Source of the DNA: Gammaproteobacteria bacterium
Lineage (GTDB): Bacteria > Pseudomonadota > Gammaproteobacteria > Arenicellales > JAHEKD01
Direction: 5' to 3'
Length of the DNA stretch: 8,598 nt
Assembly: GCA_024638545.1 (NCBI GenBank)
Contig: JAHEKD010000078.1
Coordinates: 1-8,598, forward strand
Positions within the stretch are counted from its first letter, which is position 1. Each line of letters opens with the position of its first letter. A program made the position numbers and the translations under genes. The notes under the pieces were generated by a model. The model had not been told where the DNA came from. It did not search any database and saw nothing but the letters and a program-made list of their open reading frames with translations. This document shows positions 1 through 6,110 of the stretch, in pieces.

Positions 1-374
1 AAGTTCGCCAGTCTGCTTGCCAATGATCCCCTTTCAGATCCAGGAAATGAACGATTCAAATCTCTTCGATCAGGCAGATAACGTGAATGATGTATGACCC
101 CATAAAGATTGACCACGGGAATAGTGATTAATGAGCCTCTAATACGCTTCAAGCTCTTCTGTTGCATCAAGCGCCGTATTATTTCCACCCCGTTTAACTC
201 ATCACCGTGAATAGCCGCGCAGACCAGCAGGCGTGGCCCTTCACGTTTTCCATGAATAACATGCACTGGCATTGCCATACTTGTATGTGTATATAATTTT
301 GGTATAGGCAAATCTAATGTGATCTGCGTGCCCGGCTTGATATTTGTGCCTGCAATCTGAAATTCAGTATTCAT
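1..374 (-). CDS. Succinylglutamate desuccinylase/aspartoacylase-family zinc hydrolase (3' end outside window)
   Basis: The first 124 residues of a zinc-dependent hydrolase of the AstE/AspA (M14-like) family are visible; the rest runs off the left edge. Seen: the segment VCAAIHGDELNGVEI (residues 51-65) contains the HGDE signature, where H56 and E59 are the expected zinc ligands, and PDRRDLNRSFPG (101-112) is the second conserved family motif with its substrate-binding arginines. The third zinc ligand lies beyond the window. The ATG at 374 is preceded by AAAGGG about seven bases upstream, a good ribosome-binding site, and a sigma70-like promoter lies further upstream. Family members remove an acyl group from an N-acyl amino acid such as succinylglutamate or acetylaspartate; the substrate here is unknown. 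From memory, paralogues of this type often sit beside rimK, unlike true AstE, which lies in arginine-degradation operons. I therefore do not assign astE. Confidence 0.88.
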   Translation of the reverse strand, partial: MNTEFQIAGTNIKPGTQITLDLPIPKLYTHTSMAMPVHVIHGKREGPRLLVCAAIHGDELNGVEIIRRLMQQKSLKRIRGSLITIPVVNLYGVIHHSRYLPDRRDLNRSFPGSERGSLASRLAN

Positions 375-459
375 TGTCGAACCCTTTCCATGTGTCTTGG
401 TTTTACCTAAAGCTCTTATGTTAAAGTAGGTTTACTCGTCCCTCAATATAGGGCGCCAC

Positions 460-486
460 AGAATATCTATCCATAATAATTGTCAA
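460..486 (-). promoter_or_regulatory. Possible sigma70 promoter for the desuccinylase-family gene
   Basis: Read on the minus strand, a perfect -35 hexamer TTGACA (486 to 481) is followed after 15 bases by TATTCT (465 to 460). The spacer is shorter than the ideal 17 and the -10 is imperfect. It lies about 85 bp before the ATG at 374, in the 166-bp gap after the DUF599 gene, so this gene may have its own promoter rather than relying on read-through. Confidence 0.35.
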
Positions 487-540
487 AGATATCACTGCTG
501 TTGGTGCACAGATTCGGACGCTGTTGAGAGCGCGTCATTG

Positions 541-1203
541 CTAGACACGATCGACCATTGGTAATAATATTGTCACCAATATGATCGCTGCACTAACCAT
601 GTACAGTGGCCCAAACAGCCAACAGACCAACGGTATCGTAAAGTAGTACGCTCTCATGCCAAAACTGAAATAGCGGCCGCCGCGATTCAGCTCATCCGAC
701 ACTAATTGGGGAGCGAACTCTGCTTTCCCCTCTAGATTTCGTGCGTTAATCATATATCCAACGATGTTTAATATACGAATAGCGTTGGTGAAACAGAAAA
801 ACGCAAAGAACAGCAGCAGGAGCATGCTGAGCAGCTTGAGTAGCCAGACTTCCTGGCGTATTGACCCGATCAGATTCAACACATGCCAACTCTCTTTCAA
901 GCCTACACTTTGTGCGCTAAGCGTCAGTACGCCGATGATGAGCAAGACGGCTGTCGATGCAAAGAAGGATGCTGCCATCGATGAATTGCGGAGTGTCTGA
1001 ACCGCAAGTATTCCGGTGTCATCGTTGGTCATTAATGTCGAAACCCACGAAGCCCTGGCTTTAGCTGCGACAATGCTCAGTACTGAGGTTGCATTTTGGC
1101 GTGTTAGCCTCCGCAATTTCATGTAGTAAGCTACAAAGATTAACATCGTCGCAAACAGTGCGGTCAGGTCATTAATATATTCTGTCCATACACTATCCAT
1201 CAT
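541..1203 (-). CDS. DUF599-family integral membrane protein
   Basis: A 220-residue membrane protein that I recognise as DUF599; the function of that family is not known. Four hydrophobic stretches are visible, at about residues 13-30, 74-95, 121-142 and 186-214. Family-type motifs are present: a Q-T-L-R-N-S segment running into the second membrane helix (about 69-85) and GMRAYYFTIPLVCWLFGP (182-199). The frame stays open upstream to a GTG at 1299 followed by an ATG at 1296. I chose the tandem ATGs at 1203/1200 because the 32 extra residues are polar, hydrophilic sequence placed before the first membrane helix, whereas family members start just ahead of it. Neither start has a strong ribosome-binding site, so the start is uncertain. 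It is co-oriented with the rim genes but separated from them by a repeat element. Confidence 0.82.
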   Translation of the reverse strand: MMDSVWTEYINDLTALFATMLIFVAYYMKLRRLTRQNATSVLSIVAAKARASWVSTLMTNDDTGILAVQTLRNSSMAASFFASTAVLLIIGVLTLSAQSVGLKESWHVLNLIGSIRQEVWLLKLLSMLLLLFFAFFCFTNAIRILNIVGYMINARNLEGKAEFAPQLVSDELNRGGRYFSFGMRAYYFTIPLVCWLFGPLYMVSAAIILVTILLPMVDRV

Positions 1204-1321
1204 CGGCGACTTCGCGGTGGTGATTAGAGTATGTAGAGCTTGTCTGTGTTTTGTTGAAAAACTTGATCTTAAATTCAAATACCATTTAATAGACATCACT
1301 TAAAATAACTCAAGATCGGAT

Positions 1322-1327
1322 ATTATA
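1322..1327 (-). promoter_or_regulatory. Perfect TATAAT -10 element beside repeat copy 1
   Basis: On the minus strand an exact TATAAT (1327 to 1322) lies 17 bases downstream of the outermost base of repeat copy 1, so any -35 element would be the repeat's own end (GCGGGT), which does not resemble TTGACA. Transcription from here would start near 1315 and serve the DUF599 gene. Only the -10 is convincing, and the DNA is AT-rich, so chance is likely. Confidence 0.22.
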
Positions 1328-1344
1328 TTAAAACAATCATATTA

Positions 1345-1559
1345 ACCCGCATTTCTCACCGGACTTCGTAGCGAGACGGTTAAAGGATGCGGCCTGTATG
1401 GGTTTTACGACCAAAGGCCGGCATTATGTTATCAGCATATGTGCCGGCACAAGGGCCCGCAGGCATCGTTGACACGATGTCGAGGACCCTGACCGAGTAA
1501 AATGCCCACAGGGCGTGGCAAGGGACCGTCGCAGTAGTAGGGTGGTGAGAAATGCGGGT
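1345..1559 (+). mobile_element. MITE-like element, copy 1 (complete, 215 bp, no coding capacity)
   Basis: The element has perfect 15-bp terminal inverted repeats, CCCGCATTTCTCACC at 1346-1360 and its complement at 1544-1558, and the symmetry continues outward into ATTAA/TTAAT. TA dinucleotides flank it at 1343-1344 and 1560-1561; TTAA also flanks the 213-bp core. Inside are hairpins: GCCGGCA (1417-1423) with TGCCGGC (1442-1448), CATCGT (1464-1469) with ACGATG (1474-1479), and a subterminal pair GACGGT (1375-1380) with ACCGTC (1525-1530). There is no transposase or meaningful reading frame, so it would need to be mobilised in trans. It lies between the MscS-like gene and the DUF599 gene. The parent insertion sequence cannot be identified here; TA duplication would fit IS630/Tc1-mariner, while TTAA duplication would fit IS1380/piggyBac-like elements. 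Confidence 0.9.
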
Positions 1560-1781
1560 TAATCACTTTTTGTATTCGCTCTTTATGTGCAATATTTGCG
1601 GAGTCTTCTAATTGATCAGTCAGTGTGGTTATCCAACAACTTTAGCGGCCATTGAGATCTTCTCGGTATTGCTATATTGATATTCATAACTATTTTTACC
1701 GACAGATTGTCACTTGAGAATCGAAAAAATGTCACCAACAAGTACCGAAAAAATGCCTATACTTTCTCGCTGTTCGAAGGT

Positions 1782-3539
1782 CTACGAATTCGGTTTGTTT
1801 AACGTTACCTGCATAAACGGAATCTCCCAGTCATTCAACGTGCAGGCTTCCACGCACCAACGCTGAGTGCTTCGGCGCAAACGATTGTGCAGTTGTGCTA
1901 TTTTGCCATCGTAGTCTGCGATAACGGCAAGATCCAGTGATGATGCGTTTGCAAACTGGAACTCAACTGAAAGGTTCAATAAATAATCGCCATGACCCTC
2001 TTCATCAATTCTCTTCTTAATGTATTCACGCAGGTCACCACATATCGTCGTAACGCTCTGAGCCTGATGTGAGTAACTTATACCAATCGTCTCTTTGATT
2101 CGAAAATTCTGGCTCAGACAAATCGGTGCACAGTCAAGAAAAGCAGGCGTTGTAAAGGTTTTATGGGCGCCGCCGCGTAGTACCACCTCTGTCAACTCTT
2201 CCGAGATGCCTATGACTTTTGCCAATTTATCATTGTCGAATGTTAGCCAGTCACCCTGCTTGCACGGAAACCACGCTTCATGCTGTTTAGTGGGCCTCGA
2301 GCGGATGTCGAGAAGATCATCAATTTTTACGCGTCTTGTGAGTCCAGCTGTCGGATTATTCAGCAGGGTATAGAAGTTGATTTTTTGCACTAACCACGGC
2401 AGTCCATTCATTTCAATCCGCTCACCTTCACGTACGGTGCCAATGTTGAGAAATAATTGAGCCAGTTCCCAATAGCGGGGTATCGCATGTCGGAGCGTTA
2501 AAGCCATGCCCAGTAACAGTAGAACCCCCAGGCTAAATAATAGCCAATCTTCAGCAAGATAAAACACCACCATTGGAGCGACGATGATCAGTAGACCGGT
2601 TATTATTCTTTGAGACAGATCGAGCAGGCGCATGCGAAAAGCGCGCCGGGCAGTTTGATACCCTCTAATAAATCGCTGCATTACCATTTGAATCAATCGT
2701 GAAAGTAAAATGATGATGAGTACGGCGAGCAAGGCCTGGCCAAGATAAAGTCCGCGTTTCTGGAAAAAAGATTTGAAGTAATTTTGAGATGACTCTGCGA
2801 GCGAAAGCTCTTTTTCCTCTAGTTTGTTAAGCTTGAATTCTGCCGACTGAATTTCGCTTTTCAAGAATGTGTTTTGATTTTCCCACGCCTCAAGCATGGA
2901 TTGTAAGGTACTGCGTAAGGCGGGATCTTCAGCCTTTTCTAACAAGTCATTGATATTGTTGATTGCTTGTTCAGTGATGGGTAGTTTATTTGAATAGTAT
3001 GCGATCCGATCACGTTGTTCTGATTTCTCCCGTATATCGCTGGTCATATCTTTTAATTCTTTTATTGCCGGCTCCAGCAAAGAAAAAAGTTCTTGTTGAA
3101 AATCAAAACTAGGCTGCTCCTTGGCCCTCAAGCTGTATATGTCCGCGCCTGCAGCAATTTCCTGGATATTCCTTAATGTTGTTTTTAGATCTTCGTCAAG
3201 TTTGACGGACTGATCAATAAGATTCTGCTTTTCAATGTCTGAGAGATTTTCCTGCAGCCTTAAACTTAGCTCGGCGATTTCGTTCTGTAAATCGTTTTTC
3301 AGTGAGGTCAAGTTCTGTAATGTAAGAATCGGACTCTCCTGCGCCTGAGAGTTCACTGCCTGCATGACAGTATTATTAGAAACATTTTGTGATTTTGGAG
3401 AGATAAAATCACTGTCTTGGGGTTGCATAGTTTGATCGGATAAGATTTCTGTCGAGGTTGATTGGGCTTGAGCCCAGACTACGATAGTAAAATTAGCCAG
3501 AACTAGGTTGATAAGTACAATAATTGCTCTTAACTTCAT
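1782..3539 (-). CDS. MscS-like membrane protein with periplasmic coiled-coil region
   Basis: A 585-residue protein starting with a hydrophobic signal-like segment (residues 5-23, then AQA). It continues with a long polar, Leu/Glu/Lys-rich region likely to form coiled coils (about 75-250), three membrane helices (about 264-288, 311-328 and 332-350) and a soluble C-terminus. The three-helix core followed by a beta-rich domain matches the mechanosensitive channel MscS. VREGERIEMNGLPWLVQKI (369-387) and CKQGDWLTFDNDKLAKVIGI (426-445) both read like the MscS beta-domain pattern G-D-x-V...G-x-V-x-x-I, and an alpha/beta end domain starts near 480. The pore helix lacks the Gly/Ala-rich packing of E. 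coli MscS, so gating as a channel is inferred. AAGGG lies about seven bases before the ATG. It follows rimK by 225 bp on the same strand. It could alternatively be a membrane sensor that has lost channel function. Confidence 0.68.
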   Translation of the reverse strand: MKLRAIIVLINLVLANFTIVVWAQAQSTSTEILSDQTMQPQDSDFISPKSQNVSNNTVMQAVNSQAQESPILTLQNLTSLKNDLQNEIAELSLRLQENLSDIEKQNLIDQSVKLDEDLKTTLRNIQEIAAGADIYSLRAKEQPSFDFQQELFSLLEPAIKELKDMTSDIREKSEQRDRIAYYSNKLPITEQAINNINDLLEKAEDPALRSTLQSMLEAWENQNTFLKSEIQSAEFKLNKLEEKELSLAESSQNYFKSFFQKRGLYLGQALLAVLIIILLSRLIQMVMQRFIRGYQTARRAFRMRLLDLSQRIITGLLIIVAPMVVFYLAEDWLLFSLGVLLLLGMALTLRHAIPRYWELAQLFLNIGTVREGERIEMNGLPWLVQKINFYTLLNNPTAGLTRRVKIDDLLDIRSRPTKQHEAWFPCKQGDWLTFDNDKLAKVIGISEELTEVVLRGGAHKTFTTPAFLDCAPICLSQNFRIKETIGISYSHQAQSVTTICGDLREYIKKRIDEEGHGDYLLNLSVEFQFANASSLDLAVIADYDGKIAQLHNRLRRSTQRWCVEACTLNDWEIPFMQVTLNKPNS

Positions 3540-3789
3540 TGGTGCCCTTTGGTTGATGAGTTTGTAACAATATTAGATTCAGAAGATCTGAACTCACAGC
3601 ATTGTTATTTTGTTCATTTTGTTCTGCAATAGTGATCTGCCCGTCAGTATGCGATGGCTGTGTGGAAGCAACAGTACTTAGCGCCTCGTTAGCGACCGGC
3701 GAATTATCGAGACGCTGACGAAACCAGTCTGCATAGGGCTTGTTCTGAATACTTCTCTTTACGATTACCCTCTTCCCAGGGTACGGGTC
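3493..3789 (-). other. Open frame without ATG between rimK and the MscS-like gene (possible remnant)
   Basis: Between the rimK stop and the MscS-like start, one minus-strand frame stays open for about 98 codons, overlapping the end of rimK and the start of the next gene. It has no ATG. Its peptide begins basic and aromatic (QNKPYADWFRQRLDN near the rimK stop) and becomes Gln/Asn/Thr-rich. There is no credible ribosome-binding site before a GTG or TTG. It may be a decayed small gene, a gene with a non-standard start, or chance. I do not recognise the peptide. Confidence 0.2.
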
Positions 3790-4670
3790 TTACCAGGTTT
3801 AGCCTTTTTTTCCAAAAACTCAATGATCTTGCCAGCGATATCTATCCCTGTCGCTTTTTCTATGCCTTCAAGGCCAGGTGACGAGTTCACTTCCATAACC
3901 ACAGGGCCATGATTCGAGCGAAGCATATCTACACCACATACATTTAATCCCATTGACCTAGCCGACCTGGCCGCGGTTGTACGCTCCTCTGGTGAGAGTT
4001 TAATTAATTGCGCACTACCGCCCCGATGCAGGTTGGATCGGAAATCGTCTTCTGCACCGGTACGTTTCATTGCGGCGATAACTCTGCCTCCAATAACAAG
4101 CGCTCGAATATCCGTGCCGCCTGCTTCCTTGATGAACTCCTGGACCAAAATATTGATGTTTGCTCCACGGAATGCTTCGATTATCGATTTTGCCGAGCGG
4201 TCAGAATCAGCAAGAACTACCCCAATACCCTGGGTGCCTTCCAATAACTTAACGACAACCGGTGCGCCACCTGCAACTTTCATGACTTCTTCTGTTTGTT
4301 TTGGATCATGAGCAAAGGTTGTTACAGGCAAGCCGATTCCATCGCGTGCAAGTAGCTGCATTGACCTTAATTTGTCTCGACTGCGACCGATTGCAACACT
4401 CTCATTCAATGGAAAGACACCTTGCATCTCGAACTGACGAAGTACTGCCAGGCCATAAAAAGTGACTGAAGCGCCAATTCGAGGAATAACCGCATCATAA
4501 TTCCCAAGCTTTTTATTGTTGTAATAAATATCGGGACGTCGTGAGGCGATGTTCATATAACATCGTGTTGTATTAACGATATCAAACTCATGTCCACGTT
4601 GTTCAGCGGCTTCCTCCAGACGTTTATGGGAATAGAGGTTTGGATTACGTGCCATCATTACTATTTTCAT
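3765..4670 (-). CDS. rimK: Ribosomal protein S6--L-glutamate ligase RimK
   Basis: A full-length 301-residue RimK (E. coli RimK has 300). It is an ATP-grasp ligase that adds glutamate residues to the C-terminus of ribosomal protein S6 in the cytoplasm, using ATP and magnesium. Seen: the N-terminal domain with [13 protein letters not shown] (61-73) and [20 protein letters not shown] (86-105), ATP-binding K100 and K141, the loop EGTQGIGV (144-151), [14 protein letters not shown] (176-189), the substrate-loop [10 protein letters not shown] (209-218), and metal ligands D248, E260 and N262 in GVDML and [19 protein letters not shown] lies seven bases before the ATG. It follows the RimB-like gene after a 218-bp gap containing an inverted repeat, so it may have its own promoter or regulatory site. 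In Pseudomonas, RimK activity has been reported to respond to cyclic-di-GMP and to RimA/RimB; whether this holds here is inference. Confidence 0.97.
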   Translation of the reverse strand: MKIVMMARNPNLYSHKRLEEAAEQRGHEFDIVNTTRCYMNIASRRPDIYYNNKKLGNYDAVIPRIGASVTFYGLAVLRQFEMQGVFPLNESVAIGRSRDKLRSMQLLARDGIGLPVTTFAHDPKQTEEVMKVAGGAPVVVKLLEGTQGIGVVLADSDRSAKSIIEAFRGANINILVQEFIKEAGGTDIRALVIGGRVIAAMKRTGAEDDFRSNLHRGGSAQLIKLSPEERTTAARSARSMGLNVCGVDMLRSNHGPVVMEVNSSPGLEGIEKATGIDIAGKIIEFLEKKAKPGKTRTLGRG

Positions 4671-4716
4671 AATTTACTCCTGCCAGTTGGTTAAGGGTCT
4701 TTTAGTGCTAAGTCAA

Positions 4717-4737
4717 GATTGTGGAAATCGCACAATC
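4717..4737. promoter_or_regulatory. Inverted repeat in the rimK leader (operator or hairpin)
   Basis: Perfect 7-bp arms GATTGTG (4717-4723) and CACAATC (4731-4737) surround a 7-base centre. It lies about 50 bp before the rimK ATG, inside a 218-bp gap with no convincing gene. On the minus strand TTGACT, a possible -35, begins just downstream at 4716. The arrangement could be a dimeric repressor operator or an RNA hairpin; no T-run follows, so it is not a terminator. Confidence 0.35.
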
Positions 4738-4888
4738 AAGTGAAATGATCATAGAGATGTATGAATCACCATAATTGATAAATCATGTCCAAATGGATTT
4801 ACGCTTTCAACAATGTATCTGCTGAAAAATAAGCGGTATTCTCTGCTACGAAATAGAACAAAATTCATTCTTCTAAGCCCAGTTATGA

Positions 4889-5329
4889 CTATTTATTAGT
4901 GCGTTTAAACTTTCCAATCAGATATGATGCTGAGGGATTGACTAAAAATCTTTTGTTAATTGCGGTTCTTCCTAATAACATGCGAAACCGCATGTTATCC
5001 CGATCAGTTAAGGTCACTTCAATTGGCCACGAGTCATCGCCTAAGTGTAATCTTGTCTGGATAACAAAACGGCTCTCTTTATGTCCACCTGAATCTGTCA
5101 CTATCCTTTGGTCAAGAACAGGGGCAACGCAGTGTTGTTCAATATCAATACGATTTTGAATTGGATGCATCTTAAAATTCACCAGGTTTTGGTTGGCGTT
5201 ATAATCAATAAAAAAAGCGTGCAACGCAGATGTTCGAGCGCCAGTATCAACTTTGCACTTGATAGTGTCTATTCCTAAATCAGGCAATGAGACCCATTCT
5301 CGCCATCCCAGTATTGAGAGTTTTTCCAT
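4889..5329 (-). CDS. rimB: RimB-like retropepsin-type protease (annotated in databases as ATP-dependent zinc protease)
   Basis: A 146-residue single-domain protein of the RimB / Zn_protease (PF05618) type, at the family's usual size. Seen: GWREWVSLPDLGI at the start (residues 8-20), KVDTGARTSALHA (26-38) with the catalytic-type D-T-G-A of retropepsin-like aspartic proteases, and the second conserved segment RMLLGRTAI (116-124). Despite the historical name, the D-T-G-A motif points to an aspartic protease acting as a dimer, not a zinc enzyme. In Pseudomonas, RimB is encoded beside RimK and is proposed to remove glutamates from modified S6. An ATG at 5344 is in frame, but only the ATG at 5329 has a plausible ribosome-binding site (TGGA, about seven bases upstream), so I start there. 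It lies between the small 71-residue gene and rimK on the same strand. Confidence 0.88.
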   Translation of the reverse strand: MEKLSILGWREWVSLPDLGIDTIKCKVDTGARTSALHAFFIDYNANQNLVNFKMHPIQNRIDIEQHCVAPVLDQRIVTDSGGHKESRFVIQTRLHLGDDSWPIEVTLTDRDNMRFRMLLGRTAINKRFLVNPSASYLIGKFKRTNK

Positions 5330-5371
5330 ATTAATTCCAGGCATAGAAGATGTTTTTAGTAAAAATTGAAA

Positions 5372-5587
5372 TCAGGTCAGCCAACACGATCTTAAAACTT
5401 TTTTTGTTTGTATCACCACAGTCCGCAAATGCAAATATCTCGGAGTAAACAGCACTTCAATGTTATTATTACCAAGTGATGATTCAGGCTCCAAGGTAAA
5501 GGCTGCATTTTCAGCAGGTCGACTAACTGCCTCAGATACCAACCATAAGTCGAGGTCAATATTCAGGCTAGTATATCCAAATCTCAT
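5372..5587 (-). CDS. Small hypothetical protein upstream of rimB (positional RimA candidate)
   Basis: A 71-residue protein I do not recognise by sequence. It starts MRFGYTSLNIDLDLWLVSEA, has an acidic middle (FTLEPESSLGNNN) and ends in a stretch likely to form beta strands (IEVLFTPRYLHLRTVVIQ) with a basic tail. There is no signal peptide or membrane helix. AAGG lies about nine bases before the ATG. The stop is 42 bp before the chosen rimB start, so the two are probably co-transcribed. The order small gene - rimB - rimK matches the rimA-rimB-rimK order described in Pseudomonas, which makes it a candidate for RimA or a functional counterpart. That is inferred from position only; a chance frame in the operon leader cannot be excluded. 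Confidence 0.5.
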   Translation of the reverse strand: MRFGYTSLNIDLDLWLVSEAVSRPAENAAFTLEPESSLGNNNIEVLFTPRYLHLRTVVIQTKKVLRSCWLT

Positions 5588-5683
5588 TAGTCGGACCTTG
5601 AATTTATTTTTCTAGTTTTCACGCAAATTTAAATAAAAGTTTGATTTCGCTTGTGTAATGATTGCATGTCAGTGTCGCAAGTA

Positions 5684-5698
5684 AATCCAAATTGGATT
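5684..5698. promoter_or_regulatory. 15-bp palindrome upstream of the rim module
   Basis: AATCCAA (5684-5690) and TTGGATT (5692-5698) form a perfect palindrome around one base, about 100 bp before the start of the 71-residue gene and 20 bp from repeat copy 2; CGAGCTCG follows directly. It could be an operator for the rim module. No strong -35/-10 pair is visible nearby. Confidence 0.25.
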
Positions 5699-5717
5699 CG
5701 AGCTCGCAGGATTACTA

Positions 5718-5932
5718 ACCCGCATTTCTCACCACCCTACTACTGCGACGGTCCCTTGCCACGCCCTGTCTACATTTTACTCGGTCAGGGTCCTCGACAT
5801 CGTGTTAACGATGCCTGCGGGCCCTTGTGCCGGCACATATGCTGATAACATAATGCCGGCCTTTGGTCGTAAAACCCATACAGGCCGCATCCTTTAACCG
5901 TCTCGCTACGTAGTCCGGTAAGAAATGCGGGC
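5718..5932 (-). mobile_element. MITE-like element, copy 2 (complete, 215 bp, inverted relative to copy 1)
   Basis: Same length as copy 1 and, read on the minus strand, nearly identical. I count about seven substitutions over 215 bp, including the outermost base, one change in the right terminal repeat (CCCGCATTTCTTACC at 5931 to 5917), one in the CATCGT/ACGATG loop, and a three-base change of CCC to TAG that breaks a small GCCC/GGGC stem. No indels were seen. TA flanks both ends (5716-5717 and 5933-5934). The wider four-base flanks are CTAA and CTAG, which do not match exactly, favouring a two-base target duplication. It lies between the symporter and the rim module and has no coding capacity. 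Confidence 0.9.
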
Positions 5933-6063
5933 TAGTTCAACGCCTAATGCTGCTGACGCTAACGTGGAATGTTTTGACCCTGCAATATAAGCCCTATTGT
6001 CGAGATTTGATGCGATCAATTCCCAATGGATAGCAAACCGTTTTTCCTACAATATCTAAATAG

Positions 6064-6096
6064 TACAAAGGGCATATTTGATGGATGCCCTTTGTA
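6064..6096. terminator. Hairpin after the symporter gene, terminator-like
   Basis: Perfect 12-bp arms TACAAAGGGCAT (6064-6075) and ATGCCCTTTGTA (6085-6096) surround a nine-base loop, starting 15 bp past the symporter stop codon. On the minus strand the stem is followed by CTATTTAG, which is only moderately T-rich, so termination may be partial or the hairpin may protect the 3' end of the mRNA. Confidence 0.65.
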
Positions 6097-6110
6097 GTGA
6101 TATCAGATTC

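Noticed and set aside
1722..1755. Ten-base direct repeat CGAAAAAATG (1722-1731 and 1746-1755) after the MscS-like gene, giving T-runs on the minus strand
   Set aside because: No stem precedes either T-run, so they are not intrinsic terminators; two short A-rich repeats can arise by chance.
4749..4868. 39-codon minus-strand frame between rimB and rimK
   Set aside because: It has no properly spaced ribosome-binding site and no recognisable features, and a frame this short is expected by chance.
5651..5845. 64-codon plus-strand frame running from unique DNA into repeat copy 2
   Set aside because: Much of it is repeat sequence with internal hairpins; the peptide is Pro/Cys/His-rich without recognisable features and there is no ribosome-binding site.
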